Shown: positions 52,421 through 63,467 of the stretch, in pieces
How the letters are laid out: each line of letters opens with the position of its first letter
Numbering within the stretch: position 1 is the first letter of the stretch
Assembly: GCA_902806595.1 (NCBI GenBank)
Contig: CADCXC010000005.1
Span: forward strand, 1,550,001 to 1,614,000
DNA: 64,000 nucleotides
Reading direction: 5' to 3'
Source of the DNA: Pyrenopolyporus hunteri
Taxonomy: Eukaryota > Ascomycota > Sordariomycetes > Xylariales > Hypoxylaceae
The notes under the pieces: generated by a model
Databases searched by the model: none
The model's input: the letters and a program-made list of their open reading frames with translations, nothing else
Told to the model about the DNA's origin: nothing
Program-made: the position numbers and the translations under genes

Positions 52421-53391
52421 GTCTCCCTCATTGTGGATGTAACTCTTACTCGTTCTCGTGCCCGCTGGCGGCGCTACGACAACCTTCTTTGCTTTGATAT
52501 CCTGAGTATAGGCTGAGTATGTGCGTGCGCGTGTTCATGAGTTGGTCGCATATAGGAAGGGTACCTACCTACCTAGGTAGGTAGTTTTGGTTGTATATAG
52601 TGCTAGGTAAAAGTCAGTATTCTCCATACAAGAGTACATTTACAATAATTACCAAGTCATCTATGTTGTAGCTATATCCGAGAGGAAATAATCGAATTCG
52701 CGCCTATGTAACCCGTAAACTGTATTGTGTATCATTTCATTATAGCCCCTTTTCACAGAAGGGGACCGTAGGAGATGCCTACCCGTATATTGGCTAGGGA
52801 TAGGATAGCACTCTGCACCCCTGGAGTCAGTCAAAGTGTAGCTCCTCCGTCCCATGCATGAAAGGAGCAAAGCCCATCTCTATGGGCTGCCTGAAATTAT
52901 GCGGGACAAGATTGCACCCTCGTTTGCCCCAGCTGGTAAGTTTCCGTCTTTCCTTTGAACCCATATGCAAGTTCCAAACTACTGGCTCTGGTCAATGTTA
53001 TAGTCTGGGGGTCCTTCAAGGAATAGCCACGGGTATGTTGAGCCTCGCTTCCCAACAGCCTCTGAAACTTTCCAGTAGCTCAGAGAAACGGACCTGCAAG
53101 ATCTAACTCAACTCTTATCTATGCGTAGAAGTTCTACGAACGTTAGGCTAGGTTCCGGGACAAGCAGCCTATAGCTTCCTTTGTGTTGCTTAGAAAGTCT
53201 GGTTTGATACAGCTGCTTCCCTGAGCGTGGCGCTTGCCTTGGATATGTATTTAAATCCTTGATATCGCAACCTCAGTATGGCATCAGGAACTCTCCTTCA
53301 GTAGCACAGCTCAACTCAAGCTTAGAGCTTCATCTATTACAAGGTACAAGCCAACACAGAACCGAATAACAAAATAAAACACGCATCCACC
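52421..53391. other. Intergenic region with 20-bp perfect palindrome
   Basis: 970 bp without a gene. At 52,565-52,584 lies the perfect palindrome CTACCTACCTAGGTAGGTAG, the clearest example of the motif scattered through the intergenic DNA of this window. Confidence 0.65.
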
Positions 53392-54246
53392 ATGCCTTGT
53401 AGTAATACCGCGTCGAACAGCCAGGCTAAGCCTTGCTGTGGTTCTACATCAACTGGTCAGGATAGATACTGTCAAAGCGATCCTGTTACCAAGGAAGAAT
53501 GTGGCCATACGTCAACTAGTCAGGGTAAACATTTCCAATGCAATCCTGCTATCAAGGAAGAATTTCCTGTGACTATACGACAATCCAACCCCCTGAAAGC
53601 CGACCCCGACGATGAGGCCGTCGCTAATCGCAAACGAGAGCTCCTACGGCTCTACGGCTACCGTACGCACATGACCGGCCGCGTCCTTGCCCAGCTTGCC
53701 GAACGGGTTCATGCGAGAGACGAGAGTATGCTCCACTCAGGAGCTTTGGTCTTTGAGCCGTTCTACTTCTTCTTCTACGGCTCTCTCCAGTCTCCGATGA
53801 TCTTGGCGGATGTGTGTCAATTGGCCGGTGGCAGCCAGGTCCTGACCGCCGCCACCATTAAGGGCTGGAAAAGTAAGCGCACTCCCTTTCCACGAAGGTC
53901 CAAATGATACTATATCCTTTCCTTCATTGGCTCCCTCCACACGTAACTACCCCTACTAACTGGAGTTATTATAGTCAAGAAGTGGGGACCATATCCGGCT
54001 TTAGTTCCAGCGGAGGGCGAGGTGGTGAAGGGCGTGTGTTGGAAGTGTGAGAGTCCTAAACACGTCGCGCTTCTACGCCGGTACGAGTCCGACGCGTATA
54101 GCATGGAGTTCTGCGAGATCACTACGCACGAGGGCCGAGTGATCGAGAACGGACGCGTTTTCGTGACAGCGCTGCCGGATCAAGAGCTGGAAGAGGGCAC
54201 CTTCGATCTCGAGACGTTTATGCAGGCGAGGAGGTCATATTACTGA
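53392..54246 (+). CDS. AIG2-like / gamma-glutamylcyclotransferase-fold protein
   Basis: A small enzyme of the gamma-glutamylcyclotransferase (AIG2/GGCT) superfamily, which cyclises gamma-glutamyl groups of peptides or amines. Two exons (53,392-53,872; 53,975-54,246) join in frame to 250 residues; the intron has a CTAAC branch point. The fold signature is FFYGSLQSP (residues 127-135, usual form YGTL), and LLRRYESDAYSMEF matches the second signature with Glu198 as the probable catalytic acid. The first 60 residues are unusual: rich in Cys, Ser and Thr, with an imperfect tandem copy of about 21 residues (TSTGQDRYCQ... and TSTSQGKHFQ...). A putative role in glutathione or gamma-glutamyl metabolism is inference only. 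Confidence 0.8.
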
Positions 54247-55142
54247 TCGCCTGAAAGGAATGCCTTCTAGGCCGTCATCGGAGACTCGGACCATGAGGAT
54301 AATATTGATAAAGCAGGGAGCGTTAGGCATTCCTTGAGAAACACTAGGCTCGGGATCTTAAGTATCACTTAATTCGCCCGTCGTTTGCCAAGACTTGGAA
54401 AGAAGATTCAGACCATAAAATAGACATAAATATTACCAGATAGATCGGATCATTTGATTCTTATAGCGTGAACATTGGAACTTGAACTTAGCTGTTTAAG
54501 GTACCTATATAAGAGGTAGGGAGACCGAAGAGGCGAGGGCCACCAATGGTAAAAGCTTGAGGTAGGCTCGCTCGCCTCCCTTGAGACGATTTAGGGCTCA
54601 TATCGATTAGAGTAAGGAACTTGAAAAGGGGTAGGCATGAGTAATGGTTTCGCAGAATGGGTCGCCTAAAAGCGCTTGGATGGCTACCTGGTACCTAGGG
54701 AGGTATGTGAACGGGCTCCGATATGTGAAGCTGAAAGAAATGAGAATTCTACTGCGGACGGAAACAGCTTTGTAAGGAGCTTGGGGGACAGGACCGGGGT
54801 TATATTACCCTAGCAGCGCCCTTTCCCGCCCATCTGCCAGGTAACTTCTCTTAATTCTCCAATCAACGTTTTTATGCAGCTCCCTCGTACGTAAGGTGTG
54901 CAGGGGTGCCCGAGGTGAGATAGACGCTGCAAGAACATTCTCGATAACAACCCGATAACGATAAACCCCTCCCTCCCCAACCGCGGGGTAGATCATTCCA
55001 CTTTCATAAGGAAGTCGACAGGGAGAGCTTCATAGTAGTTACCTACCACTTGTTCCTAATACCGTCCTACTATCTTCCCAATTACATGTTCTTTTCCCGA
55101 ATGATTATACGGTAAAATCTAAAATTGTGCACTCTAGCCAAA
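54247..55142. other. Intergenic region with 3' inverted repeat
   Basis: 896 bp. AAGGAATGCCT at 54,255-54,265, just past the AIG2-like stop codon, pairs with AGGCATTCCTT at 54,325-54,335, an 11-bp perfect inverted repeat with a 59-nt loop that could fold in the 3' UTR. The rest is Cdc37 promoter DNA with GGTACC/CCTAGG motifs. No gene. Confidence 0.55.
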
Positions 55143-56752
55143 ATGCCTGTGGACTATAGCAAGTGGGTACGTAACGCGGCTGTCGTGTCTCTCGTATGAG
55201 AATGGAGTATGTCCCAGACGAGGCTAACATATTCATTCTCTTCTTAGGACGCTCTGGAGCTTAGCGATGACTCCGACATCGAGGTCCATCCCAATGTCGA
55301 TAAACGTTCCTTTATCCGCGCCAAGCAAAACCAGATTCACATGGAGCGACAGCAGCGCAAGCTACAGATCGAGACCTTGAAATATGAACGTCAGGTGAAC
55401 GATGGGTTGATGAAGAGGATATCGAGCCTTCTGAACGCTCTCAAGGCTCACGCCGCCGAGGCCGAGACACGGAACCCAGCCGAGGTCGCTTTCCAGGCTG
55501 TCATGGAATCCGCCGGTAATCCCGAAGACGACAAGCCACCTGCCCGACCCGAAGGCGTTCATGCCAAGGTAGAACAGCCTCCCACATACACTAAGATGAT
55601 GGCGAGTCTGCTAGACCAGGTCAACAAGGAGCTTGACGAAAAGAAGCCCGAAAACCGCTATAACGCCATGGTGGACGAGATTGGGGAACACCTGAAGAAG
55701 GTCCAAGATCTACAGCAACAACTATTTAATAAGTTGGCCGAGCTGGAGAAGGAGGAAAGCCGCAAGATCACAAGCGAGAGCATCCACACAGGTTTCAATA
55801 GTTCGCACATCACCAAGTCGACGCCTTCTACTTCCGGGACAAAAGCCGACGACACAAAGGTGGAACTTCTTAACCCCAATTACTCAACGTCCAAGTCAGA
55901 GACGTCGAAGCCTTCGTCGACGGCCGAGGGTGACAACGGTGATGACGATGACGACAAAGAGATCACGGCGTCACCGGACGCCCGCAAGTTTGCCGAGATC
56001 AAGCCTACCGACTACCGGGAAAGCCACGCCTTCATTGGCTCTCACCCACATATCCTGAAGGAGAGCGAAACTGACGGTCTTCTGGCCCTAGCGTTCGAGG
56101 CGCAGCTTGAAGGAAAGGAGGAATACGCACGGCAATGCGTCCACCAAGCTCTTCTGCTACAGTATTGTCGCGCGTTAGGCAAGGACGGCGTTGCGCTCTT
56201 CTTCAAGCGCATCACTACAAAGGGTCATCAAGCACAGGACATCTTCTACAAAGACGTGCAGGATACGTATTACAAGATCAAGAACCGGACAGCCGAGATT
56301 AACGCACAGCGAGAAGCCGAGGGCGCTTCGGGCGCAGGAGTAGAACAGATCCAGTTGCACGCCGTAGAACCGGGGACCGAGATCAAGATTAGAATCCCGC
56401 CGGAAAAGAGCGAGGATGAAGGCGAGAAAAGAGGCCGCGAGATCTTTGAGGGATTCTCCCCGGAGATGCGAAAGGCCCTGGAGTCCGGAAGCTTAGATAA
56501 GGTGAACGAAGTACTGGGCAGGATGAAGGTTGAAGAAGCCGAGGGAGTCGTCGGCCTTCTAAGCGAAGTAAGAACCCCACCTCCACATTATCTGATTGTA
56601 TGTTCCATGGCTTGCTGACGGTCATATAGGCTGGAATCCTGAGCGTGGAGAACGAAGAGATAATAGACGCCACTACGGAGGCCGGGCAAAAACATCTCAA
56701 GGAGCTGGAGGAGCGGGCGGCGCTGAAGTCGTACGCGGATGACCCGGAGTAG
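55143..56752 (+). CDS. cdc37: Hsp90 co-chaperone Cdc37
   Basis: The kinase-specific Hsp90 co-chaperone, cytosolic, which loads client protein kinases onto Hsp90. Three exons (55,143-55,166; 55,248-56,567; 56,630-56,752) join in frame to 488 residues. Exon 1 is 24 nt and encodes MPVDYSKW, the invariant N terminus. It continues DALELSDDSDIEVHPNVDKR, with Ser14 and Ser17 in the casein kinase 2 context at the same positions as in yeast. The N-terminal kinase-binding coiled coil is followed by an acidic Ser/Thr linker (residues about 190-240) and the Hsp90-binding middle domain from about 265 (SHPHILKESETDGLLALAF). The C-terminal helix segment is in exon 3. No anomaly seen. Confidence 0.97.
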
Positions 56753-58552
56753 GCAATCGTGCCACGCACTGCTTATAGCTTGGCGAAGATGTATATGTCT
56801 CAGAACGAATGGAAGCGTAAGGACGTCTGAGGCTCGGGGTAGAAACTTGCAGCCCCGGCGTTTCTGGCACTCCTGCGGATGTAACGGTAGATTCGTGCGT
56901 GGACTAGTAAGGCATACCAGTCAGTATAGCTTAATAGATGGCATCTAGACGACGAGAGTGATCGGTTAGTTATTTGTTGTGTGGGGGATGATAGTTCTTC
57001 TCGTGGTGATAGTATTACGTGCCTACCAAGATGGTAAAATTGCCTTGGACAGAGCCTATTATCGCCTCTTTTGGGTTTTCCTTCGGATTTAGCCTCGAGG
57101 CTCTCTCATAGCAAACGCATTTAGCATCGCTGGCGGCGGGATATGCACCTGAGAAGGCCTTTCTAGCGTCTATGTCGAATCCAATGGGTGTGATGTAGGT
57201 AGGACTAGTCTTCGCCGAAGAGAGTGGTCGGGGTTTACGACAAACGCCATACTCAAGAGAATCTAATAGGCTATGGATTACGTATGGGTATATCTAATAC
57301 TCTTATTGTATTATGTCCTAGGGATCTGTTTGCGTGGCAAAACTCAGGTATACAGAATGTCTTGTGGTATATGCAGAAACCCGGTGGCTGAGGCATTGCG
57401 TGGTTCAGCTGTTCCAGTGGGCTGGGACCTGAGAAGTCGTAGGAGTAGGAATACGCCAATAGAGAGGAGAGCTGTAGATATGCATAAAATATGCATATAC
57501 AAGGGTGATTTCTATTATGTAAGAGATGAGTTATCACACGGAAATTGGTGCTGTGAGACGTGACATGTGCTACCAATACGAAATATACGTATTATTATAG
57601 CCATGTTTGCGCCTATCGTGTATAAAGTATCTGTTGTGCGACCAACAGATGACTCTTAACTGCATGGGAAGCTTACCTTGTACAAGTCATCCGTCGAAGC
57701 AGGCAGCGCTCCCATCCTTTCCTCTTCTCCCATCAATAAATAGTAACGAAAAAAAAAAAAAGGCAAAAAAGGCCAATGGAAACCCAATACGTTGCGGTGC
57801 GCTGCGTTACGACCTTAACATACGCTACAACTTAAGCATAAGCCCACCATATCTCGCTGATCGTCCCCCATAATACCGGGGACCAAGACCCTAAGATCCA
57901 ATGCTAAAAAGTCCTAAACGGGCCCAAACTCGCGCGGCGGGCTGCGAATTCAAGCAGAGCCGGCGCGGTCTTGGTTCGTTTCAAATGTGAAAGAGGCTGA
58001 CGACGCAAAACGACGACCCGTCTTTCTCTTTCGCGTCCCGTGGAGGCGCAGTCGATCGGATACCGACCGTCCTGCTTTCCCGCCCCCACAGAACGAGCCA
58101 CCTAATATTACCTATTACGTTCTTCTGGTTCTGGTTCCTCCATCTTGCGGCTCCTCTGCCTTGGCTCTCTTGTGGCCGCTGTTCGTTCAGTTTAATGGGC
58201 TGTGGACAGGGGGGGTTTCGTGTTAAGGGAGTATCCACACCTTTTCCCCCTTTGCCTTCGTCCTGTTGCTGCTGTTAAGTGGTAGTGTGAGTGTGGGAAG
58301 GCTTGGTAGGTTGCTGATCTACTGATCTGCGATGGTTGGTTTTCTTTCCGAAGAGCCTATTCTCCCTAACCACCCCCCTTTCTTTCAACCAAACCTCGCA
58401 ACATCTGGTTATGTTCGTACTTAAGTAAATACTCCCTCTGTCATTTTTTCGTTAGATTTTCTGTTCCCTCGTTATTTTGTCTTTCCTGCCCTGTTCTATC
58501 TATAGATCCCCAGAGCAGTCTCCCGTTTCATCTTATCCGTGTCTTAGACAAT
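56753..58552. other. Intergenic region
   Basis: 1.8 kb between Cdc37 and the PLC-like gene. The right half (57,990-58,550) is pyrimidine-rich and probably a long leader and promoter for the next gene. Short frames on both strands have no protein features. Confidence 0.5.
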
Positions 58553-59701
58553 ATGTTTCCTTCATTACGTACGTTTCTAGGCGCCGCCGCTCTGTCGGCA
58601 ACGGTCCATTCCTTACCGCAGGATGGTAGTGGAGGCAGTGGATTTGGGAGTTCTGCTTCCTCGACGGCGTCTTCGGTCGCTTTAGCAACTCCGAGTTCGA
58701 CGGCGTCCGCCGGTGGTTCTACGGTCGCCTGCAACAACTCGCCCGACTTATGCAGCCGATCTTATAGCAACATTACTCATATGGGAGCTCACGATTCCTC
58801 CTTTCTCCGAGACGAGAGTACGAGTAATTCGGTAGCCGGTAACCAATATTTCAACGCCACTGTCGCTCTGGATGCGGGCATCCGGCTGCTGCAAGCCCAA
58901 GTCCACGACAAGGACGGCGTCATCGAATTATGCCATACCTCTTGCAACCTGCTCGATGCCGGCCCGCTCCAGGATTGGTTGGTATCCATCAATTCCTGGA
59001 TGGACGCTCACCCGAACGAAGTAGTGACGCTCCTAATCGTCAACTCGGACAACAAAGACGCAGCCGAATTCGGGACCGTCTTTAGTGGTGCGGGCATCGA
59101 CAAGTATGGATATACGCCGTCGGGCAACGGGTGGCCCACGCTGCAGGAGATGATCACCGCGAACACGCGACTTGTAGCCTTCATCGCCTCCATCACGGCG
59201 AACAGTCAGTACCCGTACCTACTACCCGAGTTCGACTACGTCTTCGAGACGGCGTACGAGGTAACCTCGCTCTCGGGCTTTAATTGCACCCTCGACCGGC
59301 CATCCACTCAAAGTTCTGCCAGCGCCGCCATCCAAGCGGGCATGCTTCCTCTCATGAACCACTTCGCGTACAACCTCCTCGCGGCCTCGATTATGGTCCC
59401 CGACGTGGACAACATCGCCACGACGAACAGCCCTTCTACTTCGACTACGGGCAACCTAGGTCTCCACGCTCAGACCTGCAATCAGCAGTGGGGCGTTAAC
59501 CCTACCTTCGTGCTGGTCGATTTCTTCAACGAGGGCCCGTCCATCGAGACAGCGGATAATCTAAACCGTATCACGCCCACGGGCCGGTCCGACGCCGGCC
59601 AGACAGTGGCGGTCACAACGGCTGCGGCTAACACGAAACACCAGAGCCTTGGTACCGGGGCTCTGGTCGCTTTCCTGGCGGCTGCTGTGCTACTAGCTTA
59701 A
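58553..59701 (+). CDS. Secreted PLC-like phosphodiesterase, GPI-anchor signal
   Basis: An intronless gene of 382 codons. Residues 1 to about 20 form a signal peptide ([16 protein letters not shown]), residues 25-58 are a Ser/Gly/Ala linker, and residues about 60-345 resemble the PLC-like TIM-barrel phosphodiesterase family related to bacterial phosphatidylinositol-specific phospholipase C. MGAHDSSF (His80) corresponds to the first catalytic histidine; the second candidate is His118 or His128 in [16 protein letters not shown]. Paired cysteines suit an extracellular protein. The last 16 residues ([16 protein letters not shown]) are a hydrophobic tail preceded by small polar residues, as in GPI-anchored cell-wall proteins. 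The substrate is unknown; many fungal relatives lack proven lipase activity. Confidence 0.87.
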   Translation: MFPSLRTFLGAAALSATVHSLPQDGSGGSGFGSSASSTASSVALATPSSTASAGGSTVACNNSPDLCSRSYSNITHMGAHDSSFLRDESTSNSVAGNQYFNATVALDAGIRLLQAQVHDKDGVIELCHTSCNLLDAGPLQDWLVSINSWMDAHPNEVVTLLIVNSDNKDAAEFGTVFSGAGIDKYGYTPSGNGWPTLQEMITANTRLVAFIASITANSQYPYLLPEFDYVFETAYEVTSLSGFNCTLDRPSTQSSASAAIQAGMLPLMNHFAYNLLAASIMVPDVDNIATTNSPSTSTTGNLGLHAQTCNQQWGVNPTFVLVDFFNEGPSIETADNLNRITPTGRSDAGQTVAVTTAAANTKHQSLGTGALVAFLAAAVLLA

Positions 59702-60711
59702 GGAGTGAAAAATAGGTGCTGGGTTTGATTTGTTTTTATTTTACTGCATAGCGATGGCGTTCTTTTGTTCTTGGGAAAATTAGGTAGGATATGGATTTGC
59801 ATCAAGAGAGTAGGGTAGGGATAGGGATAAGGATAAGAATATGGATAGGGATTAGGGAATCCACCTCAGAAAGAAGCTTATATAGAATGGGCTCTGCGTG
59901 ATACCTACCTATGTATGGGTTATAGTACCTAGGTATTTAGGACATAGGAAAAATACTCCGATTCGTGTCTAAAATGTTGGTTTAATTCCGTACTATGTGG
60001 AAATATGAGGTTATATTCGTTCCTGTCAAGCAGAGTTGGGCGTTTGAACCTAGAGCTACTTCTCTTTAGACTTGTAAGGCGTAGAAGGGAAGGATCAAAT
60101 AAGCTAAGTCCTACCTTTATTTAGAAGCTACGAGGGGGGATGAAATATGGTTGTTAGTTTAACCCTATTCTCATCTAAGTCATACCAATACCTACCAATC
60201 TAGGTTCATATCCGGACAGCAGAAGTGATAGAATATACGCCTGCCTACCCACCCCTTTCTTAAGCATCTTACCTACCTACCCAACACCGGACTCACAGGT
60301 TCGCAAATACTAACAAATAAATCTCACATCTACGATCCCATCCCGCGAGGCATGCTGATCCTAATCAATACTCTCTAGTATTATATGGGTATCTTGATTT
60401 GACTACATGGTAGCAACGGGCACTGATATCCGAACCGTTAAGCGATTTTCGCGGGCACGCCCTTCCCTGCCGTCCCGCCGGACCTCTCCTCGCTCGTGCC
60501 TAAGGATCCAAAACCGGTGCATAAGGTATAGGTAGGTACCTAATTTAACCTAAGCGGTAAACTCCGGGGGTAGACCGAGTCCTTTACCTGGTAGTAGATG
60601 CTCTGCGGCGCTTTTCTCTATTAATACAGAGGGAATCTCGCTGCGTATGGCAGGTAGGCGTTGGGTCTACCGCCGTCTACGCCGACCCCTGAAAACGGGC
60701 CCCTTGACAAC
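59702..60711. other. Convergent intergenic region
   Basis: 1 kb between convergent genes. A GGATA/GGGATA microsatellite-like run lies at about 59,815-59,860 and TACCTACCTA/CCTAGG motifs occur at 59,905-59,935, 60,270-60,280 and 60,530. No gene was seen. Confidence 0.6.
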
Positions 60712-63467
60712 CTATGACGGCGCCCCATCGCCGTTCGTTGCGTCATTCATGGCTACATCCTCAGTCGCAGCAGCTGTGCTATTGCCATTGACGTTGTTTG
60801 GTTCTGTTTCCGCTTCCGTCTCCATCTCGGCCTCGCCCGCGGTCCCGTAGATGAATGCTTCCAATGCTTTGTACGATTCCTCCAGATCATCATTCGTGAT
60901 GACAGCATCGTAGGCGCCGTCGGATTTCGCGTGTTCGATCTCTCCCTGGGCGGCCGCAAGCGAACCTTTTATTTCTTCTTCTGGCACACCCGCTTTTTTC
61001 AACCGAGCTTCCAGTTCCTCGAGATTAGGCGGTGCTATGAAGATCACACGTGCGGAATAGCCGTTATCTTTGGCAGTTTGAGCGGCCTGGAGTATACTTG
61101 TTAGCGAAATCTGCTTTGTAGAGGTAAATATGTAACGAAGAGGTATTGCGGCTTACCTCACGGTCTAATTGAATGACGGGGACTTTTCCAGATTCCTCAA
61201 GAGCTTCGGCAACCTTTCGATTTGTCCCGTAGTAGACCCCGCCCTGGTCGCTGAACTCGAGGAAGTAGTCCCCGTCCAATATAGTATTGAATGCCCTCGA
61301 ATCCACGAAATGATAATCTCGCCCGTCAATTTCTCCCTCTTTAGGGGCTCGAGTAGTGTGTCGGATGACTTTTCCAAATACATCCTTGTGCCTTTCCAAG
61401 AGCATCGCGATTAACGTCGATTTACCGACCTTACTCGGTCCTGTCAAGATGATGGGCTGCTTATTTTCTGGAGTCCGCCTGTCCCCGGCTTCTTCCTCTT
61501 GGGTTTCTTCTGGATTTGGCTGCTCCTGAAAGATGACGTCGATTTTCTGCCAGTCATCAATCTTATCAAAAACAGCGAGCTTCGATCGTCGGGCGATTCT
61601 AAGAGCTCTCCAGGTTTTGCTAGCTTTGGCCTCGAGTATTTCGGATTTCTCCTTCTCGGTGTTTGCGAAGTCGAGGTCGAGATCGTCCGTAGCTATCTTT
61701 TCTTTGAAGACGTTCAGGTCGGGCAGCTTCCATCTTTCTGGATCCTTCAGTTTCTCCATCGCGGTTTCGCTATTTTCCTCCTTAAGGAAATCAAGGGGTA
61801 ACGAGCCCATAGGTACAGGTCTTAGCCTCTTGTTAGTTGCGAATCGCTTGGCTCCAGCCCTCGCCTCGTTGAATTCAGCAGGTGAAACTGGATCCCGCTT
61901 TATGGGTGGGCAGCTTTCAACCTTCCAGCGAACCCAATTCTTATCTCGCGAGATGACACTTTCAACTACACGATAGAAAAAGAATCCATCGTTTTCGGCT
62001 TGCATATAGACGGTAATCCTGTCCTTCATGGCTCTCACCCATTTTGCCTGGCTATGGTTAATGGTTTTAAGCTATCAAGATTACAATTGGGACTTACATC
62101 ATCTTCTCCCAACTTTTGGTCACTGTAGATTACTGATCTGTTCTGTGACTTGATATTGGCGAGCTTCGCCCTGGCCTGCGGAACAAGAAATAGAAGAAAG
62201 TCTAAGGTGATGAAGGCTTGTATGAGGATGTGACGTCTGAAATATAAATCGCTGATCTGTACGGCCGTTAGATGGAGCTCCGGTAATTAAGTCGCCATAG
62301 GAAAACGGGGAACATACTTCTAGTTCGAAAAGCTCTCTGCTTGTGAGGTATTTGGCATTATTCGTACTACTACGAAGGTCGTCATCTCCCTCGCTATGCT
62401 TCCTCTTCTGAGGAACTGTCTTGCTTTCGTCGGAGCCCTTCGTGCTCCTTTGGGCCTTCTCGACTGCCTGAAAAGCAGCCATCGTTGCCTCCAAGCCAGT
62501 TTTGAACTTGGCCAGGTTGGCGGGATCGAAGAGTGTCGTAGGTTGGCTGAAGTAGTGCTGAAGCGACCAGAAGATTGGATAGAGTGCGTTTGTATCGAGG
62601 GGTTTTTCGGACGCTGGCTTGTTCTTCGCGTCGAATGAAACTGCCTTAGCCATGGACTTATTTTCCTCCTTTCCGTCTTTTGCTGCGTCGGTTTCCGTAT
62701 CTACGATCATCTTATCCGCCGAGTCATCTGACTGGGCTGGGGTATCTTCAAATGTCGTGACATTCTCGACGTGGTATTCTCCGCGTAAATTGACGGAGCT
62801 CCTATCTCCTAGAGGAAAGCATTGGAACATAAAAATAAAGACTCGACCACAGAATGCCGAATCCTCGGCGCGAGACAGTCTACGCAGAAGATCGTTGCAT
62901 GATCTGAGAATAACCAACTTCTTGGAGTTCCAGTGTTGCGCGATAATTTGTTCCCTACGCGATTCTAGGAAATCGAATATCTTGCGGCATCCTTCGGTCG
63001 TTTGGCTGTCGAGGAGCTCTTCCACGAGCCAGAAAAGGAGAGCAGGGTCACATTGCTCGTTATCAGATAATACCGACAGGAAATCGAAGAGGTTCCATAT
63101 CTGAACAAATTCGGGCGTATCGATCGGGGTTCCAGCCTAGAAATAATCAGCGGTGAACCGGAGTTGAGGACATTGAGGATTCGCTGCTGACAACTAAACC
63201 GCTAAACACGTTTCGCGCGGCCGTTTCCACGACGGCATACTGACGGGCTTTTTCAGACCCTAAGTTATCGGAAATGTAGTCCGGGGACGCGCATGGGAAT
63301 ATAGTGGGAAGTCGTGCGAGCGAGTTTTCAAAGTCGGCTTTGCCAAGAGGAGGTTCGATAGACGCAGCTGGCTTGATGGACTGCGCATGATTCAAAGTGT
63401 CTGTTAGGAGCGCCGTAAAGGCTGCTACCTGGGGTACCTCGTGGTCTAGATTATTCGCTGAAGGCAT
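60712..63467 (-). CDS. THOC1/Hpr1 THO-complex subunit fused to guanylate-kinase domain
   Basis: Five exons (63,467 to about 63,192; 63,136-62,318; 62,256-62,098; 62,047-61,157; 61,086-60,712), about 839 residues. The first 590 or so are THOC1/Hpr1, the THO/TREX subunit coupling transcription to mRNA export: FVQIWNLFDFLSVLSDNEQC, LLFWLVEELLDSQTTEGCRK, FWSLQHYFSQPTTLF and KSQNRSVIYSDQKLGEDDAK. Without a break in frame, exon 4 continues into a guanylate-kinase domain (about 614-790): P-loop GPSKVGKS (about 620-627), HTTRAPKEGEIDGRDYHFV, FLEF, VYYGT and, in exon 5, RVIFIAPPNLEELEARL and VITNDDLEESYKALEAFIYG. An acidic Asn/Thr tail ends the protein. The exon 1 donor is uncertain (GTTGTC or GTCAGC near 63,194). 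In animals THOC1 ends in a death domain; here a kinase-like domain takes that place. Confidence 0.9.

Noticed and set aside
60712..63467. Reading the THOC1 and guanylate-kinase parts as two genes
   Set aside because: Both parts lie in the same exon and frame with no stop between them, and all splice phases close through both.
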